A DNA stretch of 64,000 nucleotides from Paenibacillus taiwanensis DSM 18679. Its GTDB lineage: Bacteria; Bacillota; Bacilli; Paenibacillales; Paenibacillaceae. Position 1 is the first letter of the stretch. Each line of letters opens with the position of its first letter. The notes beneath the pieces were generated by a model that saw nothing but the letters and a program-made list of their open reading frames with translations, did no database searches and was not told the DNA's origin. The position numbers were made by a program, and so were the translations under genes. The stretch is from the NCBI RefSeq assembly GCF_000425125.1, contig NZ_AULE01000004.1:1-64000 (forward strand), read 5' to 3'. This document shows positions 9,135-18,879 of the stretch, one piece after another.

Positions 9135-9530
9135 TTAAGACAAGTTAAAAACGCCCAATGTTGAACATTTGCTGGACTCTTGCTTCACAACCTCATCCAA
9201 TCGAATATCAAGCAGATTACATAACGCGGACATGTAGAACAGATGCTTGCCCAGTTCCGCGCGGATGACGTCTTTGCAATTCTCACATAGATGGCCTTGC
9301 AGATGGCTCTCTAAGCTGTGCTTGGCCTGATCAAGATCCATCTCGGGCTGATAGGGCTGGCGCTTCGCATGAACCTCCAAACATCCGCATTCTGTGATGG
9401 CTTTAGTGACGGCACGATTAACAGAAGAGTCCGACTGTCCGCATTTGGAGAGAACGTCTAACAGACTCCGATGTCTGAGTAACAGGTCGGCAACTTGGTC
9501 TTGAAACGTTTGCAAATTAGGAGTGCTCAT
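9135..9530 (-). CDS. Conserved-looking protein of unknown function (131 aa)
   Basis: A real gene by its AGGTGG ribosome binding site before ATG and its position between terminator and divergent neighbour. The protein is mostly helical, with no signal peptide or membrane segment. It has cysteines at CGQ, CGC, CENC and KCS. The C-terminal stretch AELGKHLFYMSALCNLLDI then RLDEVV resembles the helix of MazG-like nucleotide pyrophosphohydrolases (E-x-G-D/L-FY-x-ALAN-x-LGI-DL-EE), but I see no complete metal-binding ExxE set. I believe relatives occur at this locus in other Paenibacillus. No function is assigned. It is the only reverse-strand gene in the first 60 kb. Confidence 0.75.
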   Translation of the reverse strand: MSTPNLQTFQDQVADLLLRHRSLLDVLSKCGQSDSSVNRAVTKAITECGCLEVHAKRQPYQPEMDLDQAKHSLESHLQGHLCENCKDVIRAELGKHLFYMSALCNLLDIRLDEVVKQESSKCSTLGVFNLS

Positions 9531-9750
9531 TTCAAATCCACCTCTATTCTTGAAATGGTGCAGTGAAAATGTTCACCACACTTGAACGCTCTTCTTTAAA
9601 AATAACGACGTGCATCCGTATTCATTATAAAACTAATAATTCCCATATATCAACCTGAATGAAAAGGAAAAAACAGTTCTATACGGATTAGACCGTCACT
9701 CCTTGGGCCATAATTGTAAGGATAAGAAATAATCAAGGAGGTGGACGTTT

Positions 9751-10836
9751 ATGTTCAAACGCGCATTTACGGTGCTGGCTGGTATTTTAGGGGCGTGGTG
9801 TGGAATGGAAATGCATGCTGCCCTATACGCCAGAACGATGGAATGGGCATCTGCCGTGAACGGTTGGACTTCAGGTCGGATATGGTGGGCTCTTGGAGGC
9901 GCTGTGGTAGCAATGGTACTATGTCATTCACTTGCTGCTCCGGCAGCAAAGCTATGGAACATATGGCGCACTCGAATTACGGAGATGTCCCCGGCACAAC
10001 TCATTATACATACAAGTGGACTCTTAATCGGTCTTTGCTTTTCAGCGCTGCTTATGCCTTTATTAAGCCACTTTGGACTTATCGGTCAATTGGTAGCCGT
10101 TCTATGTACGATGGGGTGTGGCATTATAGGCATAAAGATTGCTGACTGGAAGCAGGATGAAGTGCTGGAGTGGATGCAAGCATGGAAGCGGCCTAAGGCA
10201 GAAGAAAACAACACAAGTTTAGGATTTGAAGAGCATAAAATTATGGACACCAGCGTCATTATTGACGGCCGTATTGCAGACATCTGTAAGACGGGATTTA
10301 TTGAAGGCACTATCGTTATACCTGAGTTTGTGTTGGAAGAGCTACAGCATATCGCAGATTCCTCTGATTTGCTCAAGCGCAATCGCGGTCGTCGGGGACT
10401 GGATATATTAAATAAGATTCAAAAGGAGCTAGAAGTAAAAGTACTCATTTACGAAGGTGACTTTGATGAAATATCGGAAGTAGACAGCAAGCTGGTGAAG
10501 CTGGCCAAGCTGCTAAAGGGTAAAGTCGTCACAAACGATTATAACTTAAACAAAGTGTGTGAGCTACAAGGTGTATCTGTCTTAAATATTAACGATCTGG
10601 CTAACGCTGTCAAGCCGGTTGTACTACCAGGCGAAGAGATCGTAGTACAAGTGATCAAAGACGGCAAGGAGCATGGCCAGGGAGTAGCTTATTTGGATGA
10701 CGGGACGATGATTGTTGTGGAAGGCGGTAGAGAGTACATCGGAACGACGATGGAAGTGCTTGTGACGAGCGTATTACAGACTTCCGCTGGACGTATGATA
10801 TTTGCGAAACCGAAACTGTTGGAAAAAGCCCAATAA
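9751..10836 (+). CDS. Membrane-anchored PIN/TRAM domain protein (YacL type)
   Basis: A predicted membrane-bound ribonuclease-like protein. The N-terminal roughly 120 residues hold about four hydrophobic segments. A PIN domain follows, with the first conserved aspartate near residue 165 ([15 protein letters not shown]), E in VLEEL and later acidic residues in VVTNDYNLN. The C-terminal 60 residues ([22 protein letters not shown]) form a TRAM RNA-binding domain. Length of 361 matches B. subtilis YacL. AAGGAGGTGG lies six bases before the ATG. Its place just ahead of ispD-ispF is conserved in Bacillota; substrate unknown. Confidence 0.9.
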   Translation: MFKRAFTVLAGILGAWCGMEMHAALYARTMEWASAVNGWTSGRIWWALGGAVVAMVLCHSLAAPAAKLWNIWRTRITEMSPAQLIIHTSGLLIGLCFSALLMPLLSHFGLIGQLVAVLCTMGCGIIGIKIADWKQDEVLEWMQAWKRPKAEENNTSLGFEEHKIMDTSVIIDGRIADICKTGFIEGTIVIPEFVLEELQHIADSSDLLKRNRGRRGLDILNKIQKELEVKVLIYEGDFDEISEVDSKLVKLAKLLKGKVVTNDYNLNKVCELQGVSVLNINDLANAVKPVVLPGEEIVVQVIKDGKEHGQGVAYLDDGTMIVVEGGREYIGTTMEVLVTSVLQTSAGRMIFAKPKLLEKAQ

Positions 10837-10879
10837 ACAGGTATGATGGGTGTATTACCATCATGGAGGGTTAGCAAAG

Positions 10880-11596
10880 ATGGAGCAGCAATTCGGTGTT
10901 ATCGTTGTAGCGGCAGGTAAGGGGACTCGTATGGGAATGCAGGAAAGCAAGCAATACTTGCTGTTGCAGGACAAGCCCGTACTGATACATACGCTGGAAC
11001 GATTTGAAGCTATGGAGCAATGCGCATCCATCGCCTTGGTAACAGGCAGGCACGATGTGGATCGCTGCCGCATTTGGGTGGAACAGTATCAATTAACGAA
11101 GGTGCTTGATATTGTGCCTGGCGGGGAAGAACGTCAGCATTCCGTATATGAAGGACTGAAGGCCATTCAGGCGCGCAACTTGAACATTGTGCTTATACAT
11201 GATGGGGTTAGACCTTTTGTAGAGGCCGAACAAGTGCTTGCTGTAGGAGAAGCGGCAATTACATATGGAGCGGCCGTGCTAGCCGTACCCGTTAAAGATA
11301 CGATCAAGCAAGTCAATGCGAATGGTGTCATTACAGCGACTCCTGACCGAAGCAGCTTGTGGGCGATTCAGACCCCACAGGCTTTTCGTCTTGAAGATGT
11401 GATGCGCGCCCACGATGAAGCGGGTAAAGCAGGACGCATCGGTACGGATGATGCTATGCTTGTGGAGCAGATGGGCATAGACGTGCATATCGTTGAAGGC
11501 AGCTATTCCAATATTAAGCTGACAACACCAGAAGATTTGGCATGGGCCGATTGGTGGCTGAGCAGGAGCAGTAATAATAACCCCGAACAAAGGTGA
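10880..11596 (+). CDS. ispD: 2-C-methyl-D-erythritol 4-phosphate cytidylyltransferase
   Basis: IspD attaches CMP to methylerythritol phosphate in the MEP isoprenoid pathway. The protein of 238 residues starts with the nucleotide-binding VVAAGKGTRMG, and shows LIHDGVRPFV and TPQAFRLEDV, all typical. ATG 10880 was chosen for GGAGGG nine bases upstream. ispF follows 98 bp later, so two successive middle steps of the pathway are adjacent. Confidence 0.95.
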   Translation: MEQQFGVIVVAAGKGTRMGMQESKQYLLLQDKPVLIHTLERFEAMEQCASIALVTGRHDVDRCRIWVEQYQLTKVLDIVPGGEERQHSVYEGLKAIQARNLNIVLIHDGVRPFVEAEQVLAVGEAAITYGAAVLAVPVKDTIKQVNANGVITATPDRSSLWAIQTPQAFRLEDVMRAHDEAGKAGRIGTDDAMLVEQMGIDVHIVEGSYSNIKLTTPEDLAWADWWLSRSSNNNPEQR

Positions 11597-11694
11597 TAGG
11601 GTATAATTTGAATGGGCAATAGAAGTTGAATACAATGATCACGTTGGTATGTTGGATATGGCAGTTTACTTAACAGATGGGAGCGGGGAACAAC

Positions 11695-12177
11695 ATGATA
11701 CGAGTAGGGCAAGGATTTGACGTACACCAGTTGGTGGAGGGACGTCCATGTATTATTGGCGGCGTGACGATTCCATATGAGAAAGGGCTGCTGGGGCACT
11801 CTGATGCAGACGTGCTGATGCACACCATTAGTGATGCTGTCCTTGGTGCGCTTGGACTAGGTGATATTGGCAAGCACTTTCCGGATACAGATCCTGCTTT
11901 CAAAGACGCAGACAGTGTTAAACTGATGGCGCATGTATGGCAGATGGCTGCTGATCGAGGGTACAAGCTTGGTAATTTGGATTGTACGATTATTGCACAG
12001 CAGCCTAAGATGCTGCCACACATACCTGCGATGGTGGACAATATCGCACGTGTGTTGGATGCTGAAGCTTCCCAGATTAACGTCAAGGCGACAACGACAG
12101 AAAAGCTGGGCTTTACAGGTCGTGGCGAGGGAATTGCTGCACAAGCGGTTGTCTGCTTAATTCGTAATATGGTATGA
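11695..12177 (+). CDS. ispF: 2-C-methyl-D-erythritol 2,4-cyclodiphosphate synthase
   Basis: IspF cyclises the product of IspE in the MEP pathway. At 160 residues it is the usual length, with the zinc ligands in GFDVHQL near the start and GHSDADVL, and the C-terminal [16 protein letters not shown] 11695 (MIRVGQGFD) fits the family; an ATG at 11677 has no binding site. ispE is not in this window. Confidence 0.95.
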   Translation: MIRVGQGFDVHQLVEGRPCIIGGVTIPYEKGLLGHSDADVLMHTISDAVLGALGLGDIGKHFPDTDPAFKDADSVKLMAHVWQMAADRGYKLGNLDCTIIAQQPKMLPHIPAMVDNIARVLDAEASQINVKATTTEKLGFTGRGEGIAAQAVVCLIRNMV

Positions 12178-12238
12178 TAATGGGATGAATATAGGCTTAT
12201 ATAAGCCGATAAAAGGCATAGTTCGGAGGGACATAACG

Positions 12239-13699
12239 ATGAGTAAAGACATCCGAGTACGGTATGCGCCAAGTCCAACAGGACATTTACATATTGGTAA
12301 CGCGCGGACCGCGTTATTTAACTATTTATTTGCGCGTCACCATGGAGGAAAGTTTATCGTGCGTATTGAAGATACGGACGTAAAGCGTAATGTGGCAGGC
12401 GGTGAAGAGAGCCAGTTCAAATATATGAAATGGCTTGGCATCGAGTGGGATGAAAGTATTGATGTTGGGGGGGAGTTTGGACCCTACCGTCAGACAGAAC
12501 GACTTGATATTTATAATGAGCATGCACAGGACCTGATGGATCGCGGGCTTGCTTATAAGTGCTATTGTACGGAAGCTGAGCTGGAGAAGGAGCGCGAGGA
12601 GCAGACGGAACGTGGTGAGACGCCTAAGTATGCGGGAACTTGCCGCCACCTGACACCAGAGCAGCAAGCAGCGAAAGCAGCGGAAGGTCGCCAGGCAAGC
12701 GTGCGGTTTCTTGTGCCAGCGGGACGTTCCTATACGTTTGATGATATCGTTAAAGGGGATATCACTTTTGAATCGGATACGACCGGTGATTGGGTCATCG
12801 TTAAAAAGGACGGAATTGCTACCTATAACTTCGCTGTAGTCATCGACGATTATTTGATGAAGATGTCGCATGTTCTGCGTGGCGAAGATCATATTACCAA
12901 CACGTTGCGACAGCTAATGATTTATGAAGCGTTTGGCTGGGATGCGCCGAAGTTTGGACATATGACACTTATCGTTAACGAGAGTCGCAAGAAGCTAAGC
13001 AAACGGGATGAATCGATTATTCAATTTATCGAGCAGTATGATCAATTGGGTTATCTTCCTGAGGCGATGTGCAACTTTATTGCGCTGCTTGGCTGGTCGC
13101 CAGAAGGGGAAGAAGAGATGTTCTCCCGCGACGAGCTGATCCGCATTTTTGATGAGAATCGTTTGTCCAAGAGTCCTGCTGTATTTGATACGAATAAGCT
13201 GACTCATCTGAACAATTTGTATATGAAGAAAGCAGATCCTGAACGGATTGCGGCGATGTCCATCCCGCATTTGCAGAAGGCAGGCCGCTTGCCAGCCTCA
13301 TTAAGCGACGAACAGCAAGCTTGGGCGTATGCTCTGGTTAAGCTGTATCAGGAGCAAATGAACTGTGCATCCGACATTGTAGAACTTTCGGATTTGTTCT
13401 TCCGTGAAGAGATAGTATTAGACGAGGAATCGTCAGCAATTGTAGCTGAAGAGCAAGTGCCTGCTGTATTAAGTGCGCTGCATACAAAGCTTGAAGCGGC
13501 TGCTGATTGGAATGTAGACACAGTTAAAGGTGCAATTAAAGAAGTGCAGAAGGAAACGGGCGCGAAAGGCAAAGCACTGTTTATGCCGATTCGTGTGGCA
13601 GTTTCAGGACAGATGCATGGTCGTGATTTAAATGAAACGATCGTTCTACTCGGGCGTGATACTGTGCTGCGTCGATTAAGTCATTACGTTCAAGCTTAA
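12239..13699 (+). CDS. gltX: Glutamyl-tRNA synthetase
   Basis: Class I synthetase that charges tRNA-Glu and, in Bacillota without GlnRS, usually also tRNA-Gln for later amidation. The 486-residue protein has the HIGH-type motif [11 protein letters not shown] near the N-terminus, a cysteine pair region (CYCTEAE), and the KMSKS equivalent [12 protein letters not shown] 12239 was chosen because CGGAGGG lies eight bases upstream; an upstream in-frame start at 12185 would add 18 unrelated residues. It heads the conserved gltX-cysE-cysS cluster. Confidence 0.96.
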   Translation: MSKDIRVRYAPSPTGHLHIGNARTALFNYLFARHHGGKFIVRIEDTDVKRNVAGGEESQFKYMKWLGIEWDESIDVGGEFGPYRQTERLDIYNEHAQDLMDRGLAYKCYCTEAELEKEREEQTERGETPKYAGTCRHLTPEQQAAKAAEGRQASVRFLVPAGRSYTFDDIVKGDITFESDTTGDWVIVKKDGIATYNFAVVIDDYLMKMSHVLRGEDHITNTLRQLMIYEAFGWDAPKFGHMTLIVNESRKKLSKRDESIIQFIEQYDQLGYLPEAMCNFIALLGWSPEGEEEMFSRDELIRIFDENRLSKSPAVFDTNKLTHLNNLYMKKADPERIAAMSIPHLQKAGRLPASLSDEQQAWAYALVKLYQEQMNCASDIVELSDLFFREEIVLDEESSAIVAEEQVPAVLSALHTKLEAAADWNVDTVKGAIKEVQKETGAKGKALFMPIRVAVSGQMHGRDLNETIVLLGRDTVLRRLSHYVQA

Positions 13700-13718
13700 C
13701 GTTCTTACTAGGATGGTC

Positions 13719-13741
13719 ATCATGATCTTGTTGATCGTGAT
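13719..13741 (+). other. Inverted repeat after gltX
   Basis: ATCATGATC, loop TTGTT, GATCGTGAT form a nine-pair stem 19 bp after the gltX stop. No T-run follows, so it may stabilise the 3' end of the mRNA or act as a weak terminator. Confidence 0.35.
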
Positions 13742-13783
13742 ATGTTAAACCGTCTGACTATTTATTTTAGGATAGATGTATTA

Positions 13784-13813
13784 TTGTCAATATCAGGGGT
13801 CTTCCAGTATACT
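13784..13813 (+). promoter_or_regulatory. Sigma-A promoter upstream of the cysE T-box
   Basis: TTGTCA (13784-13789), 18 bp, TATACT (13808-13813). It lies about 100 bp before the T-box stem I and would give cysE-cysS a transcript independent of gltX. Confidence 0.6.
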
Positions 13814-13914
13814 GGTCATAACCAATGTAGATGGTGTGTGTGAGAAGAGAGTTTTCAAGTTTTCAACATCAGGTTCACATACAAGTAATTAGTACAATAG
13901 GCAACAGCGTTGAA

Positions 13915-14264
13915 CGGGAGAGCGTATTACAGATAGGTATGCACAGAGAGGACTGCCGATGAAGCGGGTGCTACGACACCACTACTTCGGGGCTGCAAGT
14001 AGTCCCATGCCTCGCGATACGCACTGCGCCCGGAAGCTTCATTTTTGAGCGTGGAATATGCAGTCTGCATATTTTTCGGGTAGAGAATGACGAGTCGTTT
14101 ACGTTATAGAACGATAAAGTGGAGCAATACGGCCATCATGTTGGGTCAAGCGGAGAGAAATTTTCTTAATGCATGGACTATGACATTGGCATTTGTATTG
14201 TTCAAGCAGAGTGGGACCGCGCATGGCGTCTCTGCAGCATATCGCTGCGGGGGCGTCATTTTTT
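13915..14264 (+). promoter_or_regulatory. T-box riboswitch, tRNA-Cys responsive, controlling cysE-cysS
   Basis: The stem I base pairs CGGG (13915-13918) with CCCG (14029-14032) and GCGTAT (13922-13927) with ATACGC (14017-14022). The internal loop on the 3' side reads ACTGCG, giving a TGC cysteine specifier at 14025-14027 followed by a purine as T-boxes require. The conserved T-box AGAGTGGGACCGCG is at 14208-14221. The antiterminator pairs GCAGAG (14206-14211) with CTCTGC (14230-14235). The competing terminator is a 14-pair stem, 14225-14238 with 14244-14257, plus six Ts. Uncharged tRNA-Cys should stop termination and switch on cysteine synthesis and charging. B. subtilis has a T-box at the same place. 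Confidence 0.9.
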
Positions 14265-14311
14265 GTCATGAGGCGGACTTTCAATTATGAATGGTTCGGG
14301 AGGAATTGGCC

Positions 14312-15247
14312 ATGGGACGTATACTGCAACAGATGCGATCCGATATTCGAACAGTATTTGAAAATGATCCCGCGGCACGCAGTCGATTTGAAGTCATCTT
14401 TACCTATTCCGGCTTGCATGCGATATGGGGACATCGAGTTGCCCATTGGTTTTTCAAGCGGAAATGGTATACCGTAGCCCGCACAATAGCTCAAGTAAGT
14501 CGATTTATGACAGGTATCGAGATTCACCCTGGCGCCACAATAGGCCAACGCCTGTTTATTGATCATGGTATGGGGGTAGTCATTGGCGAGACTTGCGAAA
14601 TTGGTGATGACGTTGTCATCTATCAAGGTGTTACCCTTGGAGGGACTGGTAAAGAGAAGGGCAAGCGGCACCCGACAATTGGCAATAACGTCGTCATTGC
14701 TTCTGGCGCTAAGGTGCTTGGTTCTTTTAGCATTGGAGATAATACAAGTATTGGAGCTAATTCAGTAGTGCTGCGTGAAGTGCCAGGCAATTGTACGGTT
14801 GTAGGTATTCCAGGCCGGATCGTGAAACAGGATGGTGTACGTATTGATCGTTTGAATCATGCGCAGCTCCCTGACCCAGTCGTCGATATGTTCCGTCAAC
14901 TGCAAGGCCAGATCGATAAGCTTGAGCAGGAAGTTCAACACCTACGGTCGCAAACCATCGAGACAATCACTAACTCGTTAGATGAGGCGCGTAGTGATGG
15001 CGAAGCGAATAGGGATCAGGATAATGGCCAGCCAAAGGTAATAGACAGTCAAGATAAAGAAATCCGTACAGATCAAGGTAGCGATAAGGAAGATCATACC
15101 GGTTTTACACAAAATAGATTTAAAGAAGAACGACAAGACAAAACGGAAGACAAAAACAAAGGTAAAGATAGAGACAAAGATAAAGGTCAAGTTAAAGGTC
15201 AAGATAAGGATAAGGACAAAAACTCCAAGGAGGCTATGCGCGCATGA
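14312..15247 (+). CDS. cysE: Serine O-acetyltransferase with a long charged C-terminal tail
   Basis: CysE makes O-acetylserine from serine and acetyl-CoA, the first step to cysteine. Residues 1-220 are a normal CysE: N-terminal helices, then left-handed beta-helix hexapeptides with [11 protein letters not shown] and the [15 protein letters not shown] loop. ATG 14312 has GGGAGG eight bases upstream. Unusually, about 87 extra residues follow, very rich in Asp, Lys, Gln and Glu and surely disordered; B. subtilis CysE lacks them. The tail ends in MRA, not in the isoleucine used for docking to CysK. The stop overlaps the cysS start by four bases. Controlled by the upstream T-box. Confidence 0.93.
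   Translation: MGRILQQMRSDIRTVFENDPAARSRFEVIFTYSGLHAIWGHRVAHWFFKRKWYTVARTIAQVSRFMTGIEIHPGATIGQRLFIDHGMGVVIGETCEIGDDVVIYQGVTLGGTGKEKGKRHPTIGNNVVIASGAKVLGSFSIGDNTSIGANSVVLREVPGNCTVVGIPGRIVKQDGVRIDRLNHAQLPDPVVDMFRQLQGQIDKLEQEVQHLRSQTIETITNSLDEARSDGEANRDQDNGQPKVIDSQDKEIRTDQGSDKEDHTGFTQNRFKEERQDKTEDKNKGKDRDKDKGQVKGQDKDKDKNSKEAMRA
15040..15235 (+). repeat. Degenerate GATAAAG/GACAAAG purine-rich repeats within cysE
   Basis: The DNA encoding the CysE tail is a purine-rich run of degenerate six- to twelve-base units such as GACAAAG, GATAAAGG and GGTCAAG, most regular from 15125 to 15220. The repeats encode mostly Asp-Lys pairs. The pattern suggests growth by slippage or tandem duplication. Confidence 0.65.
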
Positions 15248-16689
15248 CATTAACGATATATGACACAATGACACGCAAGAAGCAGCTTTTTACACCGCAG
15301 AAGCCGGGTGAAGTCAGCATGTACGTATGCGGTCCAACCGTATACGGTTATATTCATATTGGAAATGCCAGACCGGCAATCGTCTTTGACGTAGTTCGCC
15401 GTTATTTGGAAACAACAGGTTACGATGTTAACTATGTGATGAATTTTACCGATGTAGATGACAAACTGATCACGAAGGCGCGTGAGATGAACCTGTCCGT
15501 AGCGGAAGTGGCGGATATGTTTGTTGAAGCTTATTACGCAGATTGCGATGGGCTCGGTATTCGTCGTGCTTCCAATAATCCTCGTGTAACGGATAATATC
15601 GATGAAATTATAAGCTTTATTTCGACATTAGTGGAGCAAGACATTGCGTACCCGTCGGGTGGCGATGTGTATTTCCGAACGAAGAAGTTTGCAGACTACG
15701 GCAAATTGTCTCATCAGAATTTGGAGGAGCTCCAGTTCGGAATTAGAATTGAAGTGGATGCCCGCAAGGAAGCCGCGGAAGACTTTGTGCTCTGGAAAGG
15801 AGCAAAGCCAGGTGAAATTGCTTGGGCAAGTCCGTGGGGTGAAGGGCGACCGGGCTGGCACATTGAGTGCTCTGCTATGGCGCGTAAGTATTTGGGTGAT
15901 ACACTAGACATTCATGGTGGTGGCCAAGATTTAACGTTCCCACATCATGAATGTGAATTGGCGCAATCGGAAGCGGTGACAGGCAAGCCATTGTCGCAAA
16001 TTTGGATGCATAACGGTTATATTAATATTAACAATGAAAAAATGTCTAAATCTCTTGGGAATGGTGTGCTTGTCAAAGACTTGCTCACACATTACAACCC
16101 GGGTGCTATTCGTTACTTTATGCTGTCCACACATTATCGTAATCCGCTTAACTTTACGGATGAGGCGATGCAGCAGGCTGTTAATTCAACAGAACGATTG
16201 ACGAATGCGATCTTGAATGTGAAGCATGCTTTAAAGGCAGCAGACGTGTCATTGGACGAAGCGGTGCAGGCTGCCTCTACTTTCGGTGAGCCTAATGAAG
16301 CACTGCAAGTCAAGCTGGCTGGCATCTTAGAAACGTTTGACACCAAGATGCAAGATGACTTTAACACGGCTGATGCGATTACGGCGATGTTCGATTGGGC
16401 GAGTGAAGCAAATGTGTACGTACAGCAGGGGAATAGTGCTGGAACTTTGCGACCTGCCGACCTGCTTGCGTTACTTGATGCATTTGAAGCGATGAATGAT
16501 GTACTAGGCATTGTAATTGAGCAAGAAGCAGAGCTTCTGGATGAGGAGATCGATCAATTGATCCAGGAACGAACGGAAGCGCGTCAATCGCGCAATTGGG
16601 CCCGTGCTGATGAAATTCGTGATTTGCTTACGGAAAAAGGGATCGTATTAGAGGATACACCGCAAGGTGTTCGTTGGAAGCGGGCGTGA
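15244..16689 (+). CDS. cysS: Cysteinyl-tRNA synthetase
   Basis: Class I synthetase charging tRNA-Cys. The 481-residue protein has the HIGH motif YIHIGNARP and the KMSKSLGNG loop. It also has the zinc-site residues typical of CysRS: CGPTVYG near residue 28, WHIECSAM and [15 protein letters not shown] lies ten bases before the ATG, inside the cysE tail. The ATGA overlap with cysE indicates translational coupling. Expression should follow tRNA-Cys charging through the T-box. Confidence 0.96.
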   Translation: MTLTIYDTMTRKKQLFTPQKPGEVSMYVCGPTVYGYIHIGNARPAIVFDVVRRYLETTGYDVNYVMNFTDVDDKLITKAREMNLSVAEVADMFVEAYYADCDGLGIRRASNNPRVTDNIDEIISFISTLVEQDIAYPSGGDVYFRTKKFADYGKLSHQNLEELQFGIRIEVDARKEAAEDFVLWKGAKPGEIAWASPWGEGRPGWHIECSAMARKYLGDTLDIHGGGQDLTFPHHECELAQSEAVTGKPLSQIWMHNGYININNEKMSKSLGNGVLVKDLLTHYNPGAIRYFMLSTHYRNPLNFTDEAMQQAVNSTERLTNAILNVKHALKAADVSLDEAVQAASTFGEPNEALQVKLAGILETFDTKMQDDFNTADAITAMFDWASEANVYVQQGNSAGTLRPADLLALLDAFEAMNDVLGIVIEQEAELLDEEIDQLIQERTEARQSRNWARADEIRDLLTEKGIVLEDTPQGVRWKRA

Positions 16690-17150
16690 AAGGGGCAGAA
16701 CTCATAACAGTGGCTGAAGAACGTGATAGAAAGAAAGAGGATTGGCTGTTCGACTTTGCGCCTGCGAAAGGAACGAAGTTCTTAAATCCGATAGCGCTTG
16801 CCTATATGGGAGATGCTATATATGAGATTGCTGTGCGGCAATATGTTATCTCACAGCCGAATCACCGTCCTCACCATATGCATCAAGAGACAATTAAATA
16901 TGTATCTGCTAAAGCGCAGGCCAAGTTTCTAAACAAGTTAGCGCCTATATTGACAGAAGAGGAAGCAGACGTGGTTCGGCAAGGACGCAATGCCAAATCT
17001 ACTGTCCCAAAGAGTGCCAACGTTCAGGAGTATAGACATGCTACGGCACTAGAGGCATTGTTCGGTTATTTATACTTTGAGAAGCAGTTGGACCGCTTGC
17101 AGGAACTGGTTCATCTTATGCTGCAAGAAGGCGGGAATGAAGAGGGATGA
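16686..17150 (+). CDS. mrnC: Mini-ribonuclease III
   Basis: MrnC trims the ends of 23S rRNA precursors. It consists of an RNase III catalytic domain without a double-strand RNA-binding domain. The roughly 154-residue protein contains the signature NPIALAYMGDAIYE and TVPKSANVQEYRHATALEALFG. The start is uncertain: GTG 16686 overlaps the cysS stop as GTGA, mirroring the cysE-cysS junction, while TTG 16674 would add four residues. The gene order cysS-mrnC-rlmB is that of B. subtilis. Confidence 0.92.
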   Translation: MKGAELITVAEERDRKKEDWLFDFAPAKGTKFLNPIALAYMGDAIYEIAVRQYVISQPNHRPHHMHQETIKYVSAKAQAKFLNKLAPILTEEEADVVRQGRNAKSTVPKSANVQEYRHATALEALFGYLYFEKQLDRLQELVHLMLQEGGNEEG

Positions 17151-17253
17151 TGGCTGCAATACGGCAGTAGATGTGTCATTTAATATCGGACACAGGCATT
17201 TAATACCGATAACATAAAGGGAATTATAGAGCAACTAGGAGGTACTTTATTAT

Positions 17254-17994
17254 ATGCAAGAAGAAATGATTGCTGGCAAGCACTCTGTTATGGAGGCACT
17301 GCGTTCTGGTCGAACAATTAACAAAATATGGATCGCTGAACAGGCGCAAAAACACTTGACCCTGCCGATTATCGCCGAAGCTAAAAAGGCTGGTATTATC
17401 GTTCAATCGGCAGATAAACGCAAGCTGGATCAGATGGTAGAAGGTATTCAGCATCAAGGTGTTGTTGCACAGGTGGCGGCCTATGATTATGTGGAAGTTG
17501 ATGATATTTTGGCGCTTGCTGAGCAGAAAGGGGAAAAACCGTTTATTCTGGTGCTGGATGAGATTGAAGATCCACACAATCTGGGATCAATGCTTCGGAC
17601 TGCAGATTGTACGGGGGTACATGGTGTTATTATCCCAAAACGTCGTTCAGTTGGCTTAACGGCAACTGTATCCAAAATATCCGCGGGGGCTGTTGAATAC
17701 GTGCCCGTTGCACGTGTGTCGAACCTTGCTCAAACCATTGATCAGCTAAAAGAACGAGGGGTATGGGTAGTAGGAACCGATGTCACGGCAGAACAGGAAG
17801 TATATGACGCTACTATTTTGGATTCCCCAGTTGCCATTGTGATCGGGAATGAAAATAAAGGAATGGGCAGGCTCATCCGTGAATCGTGTGATGTATTATT
17901 AAAGCTGCCAATGGCGGGGCGTATTAATTCCCTGAATGCATCGGTGGCAGCGGGCATCGTCATGTATGAGGTTGTACGCCGTCGTAGAGGCTAA
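17254..17994 (+). CDS. rlmB: 23S rRNA (guanosine-2'-O-)-methyltransferase RlmB
   Basis: A SpoU-type (SPOUT) methyltransferase expected to modify the P-loop guanosine of 23S rRNA. The 246-residue protein has an N-terminal L30e-like substrate-binding domain, then the three SpoU motifs: DPHNLGSMLRTA, IVIGNENKGM, and LPMAGRINSLNASVA. AGGAGGT lies ten bases before the ATG. It follows mrnC, another 23S rRNA maturation enzyme, and is followed by rae1 after five bases. Confidence 0.92.
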   Translation: MQEEMIAGKHSVMEALRSGRTINKIWIAEQAQKHLTLPIIAEAKKAGIIVQSADKRKLDQMVEGIQHQGVVAQVAAYDYVEVDDILALAEQKGEKPFILVLDEIEDPHNLGSMLRTADCTGVHGVIIPKRRSVGLTATVSKISAGAVEYVPVARVSNLAQTIDQLKERGVWVVGTDVTAEQEVYDATILDSPVAIVIGNENKGMGRLIRESCDVLLKLPMAGRINSLNASVAAGIVMYEVVRRRRG

Positions 17995-17999
17995 TCGCG

Positions 18000-18545
18000 A
18001 TGCAACAACAGGCAGATTGGCGCGACGTGCTACTGGTAGACGGATATAACATGATCGGCGCATGGTCTGAACTGAAGAAGCTGGCGGATACGAAGCTGGA
18101 GGAGGCGCGTGATCGTCTGTTGGATATGCTTACGGATTATCAGGCCTATTCTGGCAGACGTGTCATTGCCGTATTCGATGCTTATCGCGTTCCGGGCATT
18201 GGAGCAACTTACAAGCAAGGTGACGTGACGGTTAGTTTCACAAAGGAGAAGGAAACGGCGGATGAATGCATCGAAAGACTCGTGCGCGAGCTGAAGCATC
18301 GCCGCCGCACCATCTATGTGGCCACGTCAGATATGACGGAGCAAAATGTCATTTTTGCACTGGGCGCGCTACGTGTATCGGCGCGTGAACTTCGAATCGT
18401 CATCGAGCAGGCGCGACGTGAGGTGGAAGTGCAGATTAAGGAGCAAGCGCTGCGGCCAATCAAGCGTAATCCGCTCGAGGACAAATTAAGTCTCGACGTA
18501 ATGCTGAAGCTGGAGCGTCTGCGGAGGGGCGATAAAATAGAGTAG
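18000..18545 (+). CDS. rae1: NYN-domain ribosome-associated endoribonuclease (Rae1/YacP)
   Basis: In B. subtilis Rae1 (YacP) cuts mRNA in the ribosomal A site. The 181-residue protein has the NYN (PIN-like) fold with LLVDGYNMIGAW at the start, IAVFDAYR, the acidic TADECIERLVREL helix and VATSDMTEQN. The C-terminus is basic and helical. It starts five bases after rlmB, with no strong binding site, so it is probably translated by coupling. sigH follows. Confidence 0.88.
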   Translation: MQQQADWRDVLLVDGYNMIGAWSELKKLADTKLEEARDRLLDMLTDYQAYSGRRVIAVFDAYRVPGIGATYKQGDVTVSFTKEKETADECIERLVRELKHRRRTIYVATSDMTEQNVIFALGALRVSARELRIVIEQARREVEVQIKEQALRPIKRNPLEDKLSLDVMLKLERLRRGDKIE

Positions 18546-18658
18546 CTTTGCACAGACTAGCACTTTTTTACTGAAACGTATGTTGTTTCTTAAGTTGCCA
18601 AAAGTGTTCATACGTTCAAAAGCCCTCTTTTTCTTGTAGTGTCCAGTATTCTCGCGGT

Positions 18659-18688
18659 TGACGCTTGGGAAGCTATTCATATATACTG
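18659..18688 (+). promoter_or_regulatory. Candidate sigma-A promoter of sigH
   Basis: In the 334-bp gap before sigH, TTGACG (18659-18664), 18 bp, TATACT (18683-18688) is a good promoter match. The same gap holds a long-range inverted repeat, AACGTATG (18575-18582) with CATACGTT (18610-18617). Otherwise I see nothing in it. Confidence 0.6.
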
Positions 18689-18879
18689 AATCTATCATTT
18701 TGTCGGATTAGCTATTTCAACAGTTTTGGAAACGATAGTCAGTTTGAAGGACTACCGATTCTATCAACAGAACAGACCCAATGCTTATTAGCCTGATGTT
18801 CATGTACATACAGAACAATATGCGAAGCGGGGTATCTTATGTAACGGGTGGATTGCGTTGCAGGCCGGAGGGATTGCTA

